A DNA stretch of 64,000 nucleotides from RPQJ01 sp963754125 (GTDB lineage: Bacteria > Pseudomonadota > Gammaproteobacteria > Steroidobacterales > Steroidobacteraceae), in contig CAVWEX010000014.1 in assembly GCA_963754125.1 (NCBI GenBank), positions 186,001-250,000 on the forward strand, given 5' to 3'. The translations under genes and the position numbers were made by a program. The first letter of the stretch is position 1. Each line of letters starts with the position of its first letter. This document shows positions 26,584 through 36,956 of this stretch, one piece after another. Under the pieces are notes generated by a model. That model saw nothing but the letters and a program-made list of their open reading frames with translations. It ran no database searches and was not told the DNA's origin.

Positions 26584-26664
26584 CAATAGCAAACCCGTCG
26601 CAAGGCGGGGACGCAAAGCCTCCGGTCCACGGCCCTGCGCTGCGGATAGCGGGGTTGCCAGATA
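26584..26664 (+). promoter_or_regulatory. Cyclic-di-GMP-I (GEMM-I) riboswitch aptamer
   Basis: The conserved GEMM-I strings appear in order: GCAAA (26589-26593), a CCCGTC-GCAA-GGCGGG hairpin capped by a GNRA tetraloop, GGACGCAAAGCCTCCGGTCC just after, and AGCGGGGTT (26648-26656) at the 3' side. GGACGCAAAGCC and AGCGGGGTT are near-invariant in this class. The aptamer ends a few bases before the purine-rich ribosome site (CGGAG, 26665-26669) of the lipoprotein gene starting at 26680. Control of its translation by cyclic di-GMP is therefore likely; no separate terminator hairpin is evident. Confidence 0.92.
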
Positions 26665-26679
26665 CGGAGCGGCCAGAAC

Positions 26680-28670
26680 ATGAGAGCGACCTCTATCGCA
26701 AAGCTCGTTGCAGTCACTGCGGCGAGCGTGATGTTTGCGGCGTGCAGCGGGTCGGGTGGAAGCGCCGTGTCGCCCCCCGACGGCGGGGTCCCGCCGGCCG
26801 CCAAGCCGCCCGGCGGAGCCACGGCAACCAAGAACTCCGCGCCGGTGATCGAGGGCAGCCCACCCAAGGCGGTCACGGTTTCCTCGAACTACGAATTCCG
26901 GCCCAAGGTCTCCGACGCTGACGGCGATGCGGTCAGCATCACGGTCGCCAACAAGCCCGCATGGGCGGCATTCGATCCCGCAACCGGCCGCCTGAGCGGC
27001 AGCCCCGCGGCAGCGGACGTCGGCATCTACGCCAACGTTCAGCTCACCGTCTCCGACGGCAAGGCGTCGAGCGCACTGCCGGCGTTCAGCATCACGGTCG
27101 CGAAAGGCTTCACGGACCCCGGCTTCGACAAGGACGCCGACTTCCAGGCGCGAGTCGCGTACTCGAAGGCGTGGTACGTGAACAATTTCGGCGACTACCA
27201 GACGCTCGAGGATGTACTGAGGGGCAACGAATCGAGCCCCGGCGGTGACCCGACCATGGAGGGCCGGCGGGACCTCAACACCGACCCGGCCTACGCCTTG
27301 AGTGGCGGCAAGAGCTTCAAGTTCACGATCACGCCGACTGGCAAGCAGGCCGGGAAATTCCGGGTCTTCTTCCACAAGCAGGCGCCGCCCGGGCCTCAGA
27401 AGGATGGCGACAGCGTGCGCGAGTTCTATCTGCAGTACGCGCTGTACTGGACGCGGCCGGCCATGACCTGGACGCACCGCGACGCTCAAAAGGGTGAGGC
27501 GTTCAAGACGCTGCTACTCGAAGGCTACGGCCCCGGCCAGATGCAACCCGGCATGTCACGCAGGACAGGGTGGATCAGTACGCATGTAAACGGGGAAAAC
27601 GGATGTGCGCAGGTCAGTCAAGACGGCGCGAGATCGGGGACGTATGATTTCCCGCAGAGCGCACTGGATGACCCGGCTGTGATCATCACACCCGAGAGCA
27701 AACTTGAAGACTACATTTCGCAAATATGGCATGACGTCGTCGATTCGAGACGATGACAGCTGGGGCTATGTCACTCCCCAGACTGACTGGAGCTACAAGG
27801 GTCGGTGGGAGACCGGCGGCGACTGGACGAAGAACCTCATTGACCATCCTGAGCGCGGTCACCCCTACGGCGGGTGGGGCTGGCCGGAGCTGAAGAAGCC
27901 CGTCGACTACACGAATTGGGTGGTGGACGGCTGGACGGTGGTTGAGATCTACGTCAGGCAGGACCCAACGCCCATCGGCTACAGCGACGACCGGCAAGCC
28001 GATCCACAATCCAACTGAGTTCCGCGTTTGGGCTGCGCCCTATGGCGAGGCACCGCGGCTGATAATTGACTCGGAAATTTCGCGTTGCGACCTCAAGTAC
28101 AACGCGACTTATTACCAGTGGTTCGAGTTGCTGCTCTACGACACGAACGTCGTCGAGGGCGGCGGCTTCGGCGCCAAGGTGGACGCGCGCAGCTTCCCGC
28201 CGACCCCGACGCAGTTCGAGATCCTCTACGAGACGGCCGCGGATTCCCGAAGCGACCGCAGCTTCCAATTCACGACGATCGAGAATCCACCCGACAAGAC
28301 CGAGGGCAAGGATCACGAGTTCATGGGCAACCGCATCGGCTGGAACACCGGGCCGCACGCCGGCCAGCTCATGACTGTCGTTGACTCGCACTACATGGGG
28401 CTGGTGCAGGACGGAGTGGACCCGGACGGCACGCCCGTCATGAAGCACAAGACCCGGCTGACCGTCGAGCCGATGTCCGTGCCGCCGGTCGGCGGCGTGG
28501 GCAGCGCCTCGGGCTTCGATACCGTGGGCGACTACCTGCAGGTGCAGACCTGGTCGGAGGAAGGCTACCGCCCGCCGCTCGATATCTACTACGACGAACT
28601 GCTGATGTCGTACGAGCCGATCCCGTTCCCGGGGCACCTCGACAAGCCGCTGCCGAAGTCTGCGCCCTGA
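26680..28670 (+). CDS. Ig-domain lipoprotein with large C-terminal beta-rich domain, under a c-di-GMP riboswitch; two frame breaks
   Basis: The protein is about 663 residues. It has a signal peptide with lipobox VMFAAC, a Pro/Gly-rich linker, and one cadherin-like/He_PIG Ig domain (about 45-145, NSAPVIEGSPPKAV to SITVA). A C-terminal region of about 500 residues is rich in Trp, Tyr and Gly and may be a jelly-roll glycan-binding or lyase-like fold; no family is recognised with certainty. Extra bases near 27740 and 27990 split it into three readable parts (26680-27756, 27704-28018, 27942-28670); the total length of 3n+2 fits two insertions. Its GEMM-I riboswitch and place in the XrtA locus suggest a surface protein that binds or trims the exopolysaccharide when cyclic di-GMP changes. 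Confidence 0.7.
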
Positions 28671-28695
28671 GCAATCGGCGTCCCGGAGGGCGGTC

Positions 28696-29394
28696 ATGAA
28701 CGACTTCAGGCACTCGGCGCGGCTCGGCGGGCTGGTCGCAACGGCGCTCGTCCTTGCTGCCTGCAGGGGGGATGGGGGAGGCGGCGCTACGGCGAACGGC
28801 GCCGTGGCTGTTCCCCCATCGAGCCCGGCTCCCAGCGCCGCTCCCACGCCGAGGAACAGCGCACCTGTCGTGTCCGGGGCTCCCGGGACCGACGCGACGG
28901 CAGGCTCGACCTACACCTTCCAGCCGAGCGCCTCGGATCCCGAGGGCGACCCGATCGAATTTCAGGTCTCCAACCTGCCCGCCTGGGCCAGCTTCGATGC
29001 CCGCACCGGCCGCCTCGCCGGCACCCCTGCGGATGCCGACGTCGGTACCTACGCCAACATCGTCATCGCGGTCTCCGACGGCAAGGCATCCGCCGCGCTG
29101 GCCCCGTTCACCATCACGGTGGCCCAGATCCAGCTCGGGGCCGCGACGCTGACCTGGCTGCCGCCGACCGAGAACACCGATGGTTCGCCCATCGCGGACC
29201 TCGCCGGCTACCGGATCCGCTTCGGTCGCCACACTGGCGAACTCACGGAGCTGCAGAACATTCCGAATCCCGGCATCACGAGCGCGGTCGTCGAGAACCT
29301 GACGAGCGGCACCTGGTACTTCACCGTGAGCGCCTACAACACGAGCGGCGTCGAGAGCGAGTACTCGAACCTCGCCCAGAAGACGATCCTCTAG
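28696..29394 (+). CDS. Lipoprotein with Ig-like and fibronectin type III domains
   Basis: This 232-residue exported protein has the signal peptide VATALVLAAC with lipobox Cys. A Ser/Pro/Ala linker follows, then an Ig (He_PIG) domain at about 55-148 (NSAPVVSGAPGTDA to FTITVA) and a C-terminal FN3 domain (ATLTWLPPTENTDGSPIADL to YFTVSAYNTSGVESEYSNLA). The Ig domain is a close copy of that in the gene just upstream: both share the PAW.(A/S)FD..TGRL.G.P..ADVG.YAN core, so the pair arose by duplication. Only 25 bp separate them and the second gene may share the riboswitch transcript. It is probably a cell-surface adhesion or matrix protein. Confidence 0.75.
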   Translation: MNDFRHSARLGGLVATALVLAACRGDGGGGATANGAVAVPPSSPAPSAAPTPRNSAPVVSGAPGTDATAGSTYTFQPSASDPEGDPIEFQVSNLPAWASFDARTGRLAGTPADADVGTYANIVIAVSDGKASAALAPFTITVAQIQLGAATLTWLPPTENTDGSPIADLAGYRIRFGRHTGELTELQNIPNPGITSAVVENLTSGTWYFTVSAYNTSGVESEYSNLAQKTIL

Positions 29395-29560
29395 CGACGG
29401 GCCAGTCGCTGCAGGACGCCGGCCACCGGAAGTGCGGCCGTTCGCGTCTATTCCCCGCGGGTTGGACCCGTTTCACAAATTTCGCCCCGAACTCCTTGTA
29501 TTATCCGGGCAACTTTGTGACATACGGACCCCGGGAAGCCGCCGGGGGAGCGGAGAAACG

Positions 29561-30937
<1,377 letters not shown>

Positions 30938-30940
30938 TCA

Positions 30941-33751
30941 ATGAAGCGTGAACTATCCCGGATGCGCGGCCTCGGCAAGGCTTCGAGGACGAGTGCCCGC
31001 GCGGTGGCGCTCGCCGCCGCGGCGCTGCTCGCGGCGTGCTCGCCCAAGGGTGAGGCCCTGTACGCCCGCGCCGAGGAGGCGATGAACGACGGCCGTTACC
31101 GGGCTGCGGTGATCGACCTCAAGAACCTCGTGCAGGCCGAGCCTGACAACCCGAAGGCGCGCGCTGCGCTCGCCATCGCGCTGCTCGAGGAGGGCGACGT
31201 GGACGGCGCCGCAGTAGAGGCAGCCAAGGCCCGGGCCTCGGACGCCGAGCCTGCCGTGTGGCTGCTCGCCTCCTGCCGTGTGCAGGTCGCGCAAGGCGAG
31301 TTCGAGCAGGTGCTCAAGGAGTGCCGCCCCGAGGCGGTGCCGGAGCCGTCGCGACCGGCCCTGAACGTTGCGCTCGGCAGCGCGTACCTCGGGCTCAACC
31401 GGGTGGGCGAGGCCCAGGCGGCCTTCCAGGCGGCGCGCGCGGCCAGGCCCGACGACCTCGCGGCGCTGCTCGGCCTCGCCTCGGCCGTCCAGGCGGCCGA
31501 GGGCGTGCCGGCGGCGCGCGCGGTGCTCGAGTCGGCCCCGCCCGCCATGAAGGAGCGGACCCGCTACTGGCTCGCCCGCGGCGGATTCGAGTCGCGCTGG
31601 GGCGATTTCGCGGCGGCCGAGACCGCGTTCAGCGAGGCGCGCAGCCGCCTGAAGAAGGACGCCGGCGCCGGCGACGAACTGGCGACGCTGTCGGGGCTGG
31701 TGCAGGCGCAGGTCCAGCAGAACAAGGCCAAGGAGGCCACCGCCACGGCCGAGGACCTGATCGAGCGGGCGCCGAAGAACCCGCTCGCCAAGTTCATGCG
31801 GGCGCAGGCGGCGCTCATCTCGGACGACCTGCCGATGGCGCGCGCGCTGCTCGAGGAGGTCGTGAGTGCGGCGCCGGCCAACACCCAGGCGAGGACCATG
31901 CTGGGTCTGGTGAACCTGCGCCAGGGCAACCTCGGCCAGGCCGAGCTCCACCTGACGCAGGTCGTCGGCAGCGACCCGTCGAACTGGTACGCGCGCCGCC
32001 TGCTGGCCGAGACGCGCATCGCGCAGAAAGAGCCCGAGGCGGCCCTGAAGCTGCTGCAGGGACAGGTTGGGGATGAGGCCAACCCGGCGCTCCTGACCAT
32101 GGCCGGGCGGCTCAGCCTCGGCAGCGGCAACCGCGAGCAGGGGCTGGCGCTGCTCGAGCAGGCCTCGGCCGCCAACTCGAACGATCCGCAGCTCACGATG
32201 GAACTGGCCTCGGGCTACCTCGTGGCGGGTGAAGTCGATCGCGCGATCGAGCTCATCGAGTCGCTGCCGGAGTCCGACACGCCGGGTGGATACCAGCGTG
32301 AATACCTTCTGATGCTCGCGCTGGTGGGCAAGGGACAGAACGACGCCGCGCTCGATCGGGCGCGCGAGCTGTCGCGCACCCGCGGCTACGACCCGACCAT
32401 CCGTAACCTCGTGGCCGGCCTGTTCGCCGCGCTCGGCAAGGGCGACGAGGCGCGCGCCGAGCTCCAGGCGGCGCTGCAGACCGATCCCAACCACGTGGCC
32501 ACGTACCTCAATCTCGCGCGACTGGATGCATCCCAGAACAAGCCGGAGGACGCGAAAGCCAACTTCCAGAAGGCGCTCGAGAAGGATCCCAAGAACCTCG
32601 CCGCCATGCTCGGGCTGAGCGGCATCGCCCAGGTGCAGGGCGACGTCAAGGAAACGCAGCGCTGGCTCGACAAGGCCAGCGCCGAGCATCCCGATTCGGC
32701 GACGGCCAAGCTCGCCCTCGCACAGTTCTACCTGCGCTCCGGTGATACCGCCAAGGCGCGGGCCGAGGCCGATGCCGCTGCGAGGCTCGCGCCCGACAAC
32801 CCGATCGTCGCCACCACCCAGGGTCTCGCCGCGCTCACGGCCCGCGACTCGGCCGCGGCCATCGCGAGTTTCCAGCGCGCCGTCGAGCTGTCGCCGCGCT
32901 CCGTCCCGAACCGGCTCAACCTGGCCCGGGCGTATTCCGCAGCTCGCGAGCCCGACAAGGCGCTGCAGGCGCTGGACGCAGCGCTCAAGATCGAGCCCGA
33001 CAATTTCGTCGCCCTGACCCGTGCCGCGACGACCGCGCTGGCGGCCGGCAAGTTCGACGCCGGGCAGAAGTACGTCGCCCAGATGGAGAGGCTGCAGCCG
33101 GAATCGCCGGTGACGCTGGCGATGCGCGGCGACCTCGCCATGCGGGCCGATGAGTTCGGCAAGGCGCTCACCTACTACGAGCGCGCTGCGGCCAAGGCGC
33201 CGTCGGGCGTGCTGGCCATCAGCCAGTTCATCGCGGGCCGGCGGGCCGGAGTGGCGACACCCGAGAAGCCGCTGCTCGACTGGCTGCGGGCCAATCCGGA
33301 CGACGTCATCGCCCGGCTCACGCTCGGCGAGTACAAGCAGGCGCAGGGCGACCTCGCCGGCGCGCTGCAGGAATACGAAACGGCGATCGCGAAGGCCCCG
33401 GACAATGGGGCGATACTCAACAATCTCGCGTATCTGTATATTGAGAAAGGAGATTCGCGAGCCCTAGAGACCGCAGAGCGTGCTTACCGCAAGCTGCCGG
33501 ACACGGCCGCCGTACAGGACACCTACGGATGGGCACTGCTGCGCGCGGGCCAGCCCGACAAGGCCCTGGGGCTGCTTCGAACCGCGGCCAGCGCACTTCC
33601 GGGGAATCCCGAAGTGCAGCTGCACCTCGGCGAAGCGCTCATCGCGGCCCGGCAGATTCCCGAAGCCCAACGCGTCCTGAAGGCGCTGCAGGGCTCGAAA
33701 GTCCCGCCGCCGATCGCGGCCCGGGCGACTGAACTCCTGGAGAACCTATGA
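30941..33751 (+). CDS. prsT: XrtA/PEP-CTERM-system TPR-repeat lipoprotein PrsT
   Basis: This 936-residue lipoprotein has a signal sequence ending LLAACSPKGEALYARAEEAM, giving a lipobox Cys near residue 31. About twenty tetratricopeptide repeats fill the rest, for example GRYRAAVIDLKNLVQAEPDN and KGDEARAELQAALQTDPNHV. PrsT is the standard partner in prsK-prsR-prsT clusters and is thought to act as an outer-membrane or periplasmic scaffold for polymer export or protein sorting. It starts 4 bp after prsR and ends in an ATGA overlap with the export lipoprotein gene, so the export genes follow in one operon. Confidence 0.93.
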   Translation: MKRELSRMRGLGKASRTSARAVALAAAALLAACSPKGEALYARAEEAMNDGRYRAAVIDLKNLVQAEPDNPKARAALAIALLEEGDVDGAAVEAAKARASDAEPAVWLLASCRVQVAQGEFEQVLKECRPEAVPEPSRPALNVALGSAYLGLNRVGEAQAAFQAARAARPDDLAALLGLASAVQAAEGVPAARAVLESAPPAMKERTRYWLARGGFESRWGDFAAAETAFSEARSRLKKDAGAGDELATLSGLVQAQVQQNKAKEATATAEDLIERAPKNPLAKFMRAQAALISDDLPMARALLEEVVSAAPANTQARTMLGLVNLRQGNLGQAELHLTQVVGSDPSNWYARRLLAETRIAQKEPEAALKLLQGQVGDEANPALLTMAGRLSLGSGNREQGLALLEQASAANSNDPQLTMELASGYLVAGEVDRAIELIESLPESDTPGGYQREYLLMLALVGKGQNDAALDRARELSRTRGYDPTIRNLVAGLFAALGKGDEARAELQAALQTDPNHVATYLNLARLDASQNKPEDAKANFQKALEKDPKNLAAMLGLSGIAQVQGDVKETQRWLDKASAEHPDSATAKLALAQFYLRSGDTAKARAEADAAARLAPDNPIVATTQGLAALTARDSAAAIASFQRAVELSPRSVPNRLNLARAYSAAREPDKALQALDAALKIEPDNFVALTRAATTALAAGKFDAGQKYVAQMERLQPESPVTLAMRGDLAMRADEFGKALTYYERAAAKAPSGVLAISQFIAGRRAGVATPEKPLLDWLRANPDDVIARLTLGEYKQAQGDLAGALQEYETAIAKAPDNGAILNNLAYLYIEKGDSRALETAERAYRKLPDTAAVQDTYGWALLRAGQPDKALGLLRTAASALPGNPEVQLHLGEALIAARQIPEAQRVLKALQGSKVPPPIAARATELLENL

Positions 33752-34380
33752 AACTCGAAGGCAATGTGATTCGCCGCGCCGCGCTGGCACTGGCCGCGGT
33801 CCTGTCCGTCCTGGCCGGCTGCGCCACGCCGGAACCCTCCGTGGTACCTGCGCCGCCGGCACCCGAGGCGGTCCAGACGGAGTACCGCATCGGCCCGGGC
33901 GACCAGCTCAATATCTTCGTCTGGAACCACCCTGAGCTATCGCTCAGCGTGCCGGTCCGGCCGGACGGGCTCCTGTCCACGCCGCTCGTGGAGAACGTGA
34001 AGGCCGAGGGCAAGACCCCGAGCCAGCTCGGCAAGGACCTCGAGGCGGCCATGGGCGAATACGTGCGGGGTCCGAAGGTAAACGTCATCGTCACGGGCTT
34101 CCAGGGGTCGCTCGAGGACCGCATCCGGGTCGTCGGGGCGGCGGCCAAGCCGCAGGCGCTGCCGTACCGGGCCGGCATGACCCTCGTGGACGTCATGGTC
34201 GCCGTCGGTGGCCTGAGCGAGTTCGCGGCCGGGAACCGCGCCGTGATCTCGAGGCGCGAGGGCGACAAGCAGGTCCGTGTGCCGGTCAAGCTGAACGACC
34301 TGCTGAACCGGGGCGACATCACCGCCGACGTGCCCGTGAAACCGGGCGACGTCATCATCATTCCCGAGAGCCGTTTCTAG
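33748..34380 (+). CDS. Wza-like polysaccharide export lipoprotein (XrtA system)
   Basis: The 210-residue outer-membrane auxiliary protein has a lipobox LSVLAGC near residue 28. The Poly_export domain follows (YRIGPGDQLNIFVWNHPELS to GEYVRGPKVNVIVT), then one SLBB domain (IRVVGAAAKPQALPYRAGMT to VKPGDVIIIPESRF). It is short like the exosortase-A version of Wza, which needs a separate outer-membrane beta-barrel; the gene at 36957-38390 could supply that. The start overlaps the prsT stop. Confidence 0.9.
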   Translation: MKLEGNVIRRAALALAAVLSVLAGCATPEPSVVPAPPAPEAVQTEYRIGPGDQLNIFVWNHPELSLSVPVRPDGLLSTPLVENVKAEGKTPSQLGKDLEAAMGEYVRGPKVNVIVTGFQGSLEDRIRVVGAAAKPQALPYRAGMTLVDVMVAVGGLSEFAAGNRAVISRREGDKQVRVPVKLNDLLNRGDITADVPVKPGDVIIIPESRF

Positions 34381-34413
34381 AATTCGGGCGGCCGCGCGGC
34401 TCGGAGGTAAATC

Positions 34414-35976
34414 ATGAAGGAATTACTCGACCAACTGCTGAGCCACGTGAAGGGCGCGTGGCGGTTCCGCTGGCCGGCGGTGGCCATTGCCTGGACCGTG
34501 GCATTGCTCGGCTGGGGCAGCATCTACATGCTGAAGGACATCTACGAGTCGCGCACCCAGGTGTACGTGGACGCCGAATCGGTGCTGGCGCCGCTGCTGA
34601 GGGGGCTCGCCGTGCAGCCCGACGTGATGGGCCAGGTCGAGATGATGCAGACACTCATGCTCAGCCGACCGAACCTCGAACGCGTCGCCCGCGAGACCGA
34701 CCTGTTCCTCGACGCCCGGACCCCCGAGCAGCAGGTTGCCGTGATCAACGGCTTGCAGACCAAGATCACGCTGGAGCAGGCCCGGCGCTCGAACACGTTC
34801 GCGATCCGTTACAACGATTCCGATCCGAAGCGGGCCCAGGGCGTCGTCCAGTCGCTGCTCGATACCTTCGTGGAAGACACGCTGGGCATGAAGCGCACGG
34901 ACGTCACCAACGCCCGGCGCTTCCTCGAGGCGCAGATCCGCGAGTACGAACGCCGGCTCACCGAATCGGAGAACCGGCTGGCGGACTTCAAGCGCGAGAA
35001 CCTCGCCATGCTGCCGGGTGAAGGCGGCGATTTCTTCGGCAGCCTGCAGAACGCGATTGCCAACGTCCGTCTGCTGCAGGCGCGTTACGACCAGCTCGCC
35101 AACCGCCGCGACGAATTGCGCCGCCAGCTCGACGGGGAGGATCCGGCCGCGGGGTCGTCCGACTACGATGCGGGCGACCCGATCGACACCGAAATCGCCG
35201 CGATCCAGTCCCAGATCGACCAGCTTCTGCTGCAGTACACCGAGAAGCACCCGAACATCCAGTCGCTGCGCAACCGGATCGAGCAGCTCGAGGCGCTCAA
35301 GGCCAGCGGAGGGATTTCATCGGGCTCGACGGGCGCCGGCGTCGATTCCTCGGGTGCCGCGGCCGCCATGAACCCGATCTACCAGAACACCAAGATCGCC
35401 CTTGGCGCCACCGAGGCGGAGATGGCCGAGGTTCGCAGCCAGATCGGCAACCAGCAGGCTCAGGTCGAGCAACTGCGCGGGATGATCGACCGGATTCCAC
35501 AGGTCGAGGCGGAGCTGAAGCGGCTCGACCGCAATTACGACGTGAACAAGCGCCAGTACGATTCGCTGGTGCAGCGGCTTGAATCGGCCAACCTCTCGAC
35601 GGAGGCCGAGCAGACCGCGGACAGCGTCAAGTTCCGGGTCGTCGAGCCGCCGGTGGTTCCGCTTGCGCCGATCGGGCCGAACCGGGGCCTGCTGTCCTCG
35701 CTGGTGCTGGTCGCTGCGCTCGCGGCGGGGCTCGCGACGGCGCTGCTGCTCGCGCAGATGCGGCCGGTGTTCACGTCGCGCGATGCGCTCGGGCGCATCT
35801 CGGGCCTGCCGGTCCTCGGCGCGATCACCAAGCTCACGTCCGAGCGATTCCTGCCCTGGTATCGAACCCAGGCCGCACTGGTCGCCGGCGCGGTCGGCGC
35901 CTTGCTGGTCGGTTATTTCCTGAACCTGCTGCTCAGTGGCGTGGTCCGCGACACCGCGACCCGGCTGCTGGGCTGA
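34414..35976 (+). CDS. XrtA-system polysaccharide chain-length determinant (Wzz family)
   Basis: The 520-residue inner-membrane polysaccharide co-polymerase has a first membrane helix near 25-42 (WPAVAIAWTVALLGWGSIYM). A long periplasmic part follows with two coiled-coil regions (about 170-240 and 325-405: RFLEAQIREYERRLTESENR, MAEVRSQIGNQQAQVEQLRG), then the PNRGLLSSLVLVAALAAGLA helix and a last hydrophobic segment near the C-terminus. It lacks a kinase domain, which is supplied by the next gene. An AGGAGG-like site (TCGGAGG, 34400-34406) precedes the ATG. It sets polymer length and couples synthesis to export. Confidence 0.92.
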   Translation: MKELLDQLLSHVKGAWRFRWPAVAIAWTVALLGWGSIYMLKDIYESRTQVYVDAESVLAPLLRGLAVQPDVMGQVEMMQTLMLSRPNLERVARETDLFLDARTPEQQVAVINGLQTKITLEQARRSNTFAIRYNDSDPKRAQGVVQSLLDTFVEDTLGMKRTDVTNARRFLEAQIREYERRLTESENRLADFKRENLAMLPGEGGDFFGSLQNAIANVRLLQARYDQLANRRDELRRQLDGEDPAAGSSDYDAGDPIDTEIAAIQSQIDQLLLQYTEKHPNIQSLRNRIEQLEALKASGGISSGSTGAGVDSSGAAAAMNPIYQNTKIALGATEAEMAEVRSQIGNQQAQVEQLRGMIDRIPQVEAELKRLDRNYDVNKRQYDSLVQRLESANLSTEAEQTADSVKFRVVEPPVVPLAPIGPNRGLLSSLVLVAALAAGLATALLLAQMRPVFTSRDALGRISGLPVLGAITKLTSERFLPWYRTQAALVAGAVGALLVGYFLNLLLSGVVRDTATRLLG

Positions 35977-35985
35977 GGCGCATCC

Positions 35986-36955
35986 ATGAGCATCGTCGAA
36001 AAAGCATTGCAGAAGGCGCAGCAGACGTCGGCCGCCGAGAAGGCGAAGGCGGCCGCCGCGCCGGATGAAGCCAGGGTCGTCGAAGGTGTCGAACCGCCGC
36101 CCGTGGTCGTCGAGCCTCCGCGTGCCGAGCCGCGTCCGCAACCCGCAGCATCGCCGTCCCAGCCCGTCGCAGCAGACGGTCGTCGTCGATCCCGCCCGGC
36201 TCCGGCAGTTCGGCCTGCTCCCTGCGGAGGACCTGGTGCCCGAGGCGCTGGACGAATTCCGTCGCATCAAGTGGCCGCTGCTCGAGTCGGCGCTGGGTCG
36301 CGCCGCCGGCGGCTCGATGGCGGCCGAGAACAACCTGATCCTGATCACCAGCGCGATGGCCGAGGAGGGCAAGAGCTTCACGGCGCTCAACCTCGCCGGC
36401 GTGATCGGCCGCGAGCGGGACTGCCGCTGCGTCCTGGTGGACGCGGACCTGCGCAGCCCCAAGCTCAGCCAGGCCCTCGGACTCGAGAGTCGCAAGGGCA
36501 TCCAGGACCTGCTGGCGGACGAGTCGCTGACACTGAGTGACGTCGTCTACTCGACCGACATCGAGGGGTTGCTGTTCGTGCCGGCCGGCACCGGCGGCGA
36601 GAGCGGGCCGGAGTTGCTCGCGAGCCGGCGCATGACCCAGGTCTGCGCCGAGCTCTCCGCGTACGCGCACGACGGCGTGGTGCTGTTCGATTCCTCGCCG
36701 ATGCTGCTCAGCAACGAGTCCCAGGTGCTGTCGCGCCTCGTGGGGCAGGTGCTGCTGGTGGTGCGTGCCGACTACACCGAGCAGCGGCTGGTGCGGGAGG
36801 CCATCGGCCTGCTGGACCGCACCAAGCTCATCAGCACGGTGCTGAACAACGTGCAGCGAACCGGCATCGGCGACGACCCGATGAGCTACGGCTACGGCTA
36901 CGGCTACGGGTCCCGCCAGCGCTACGGCGGCTCGCGAGCCGGCGGGACACGGTGA
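35986..36955 (+). CDS. XrtA-associated cytoplasmic tyrosine autokinase (BY-kinase), one frame break
   Basis: This is a cytoplasmic BY-kinase of about 323 codons. A short N-terminal MSIVEKALQKAQQ segment and a Pro-rich linker are followed by LPAEDLVPEALDEFRRIKWPLL. The ATPase motifs are ILITSAMAEEGKSFTALNLA (Walker A), CVLVDADLRSPKLSQALGL (Walker A') and DGVVLFDSSPMLLSNES (Walker B). The C-terminus is a tyrosine cluster YGYGYGYG, the autophosphorylation tail. It should pair with the chain-length protein encoded 9 bp upstream to regulate polymerisation. One extra base near 36140, in the linker, breaks the frame; the length of 3n+1 agrees. Confidence 0.9.
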
Positions 36956-36956
36956 G

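Noticed and set aside
29461..29560. Promoter with TATTAT -10 before prsR
   Set aside because: The TATTAT at 29499-29504 has no acceptable -35 at 16-18 bases; the nearest candidate TTCACA is 21 bases away. It is too weak to list as a feature.
36887..36912. Short tandem repeat (TACGGC units) as a regulatory or slippage element
   Set aside because: It encodes the tyrosine-rich YGYGYGYG tail expected at the end of bacterial tyrosine kinases.
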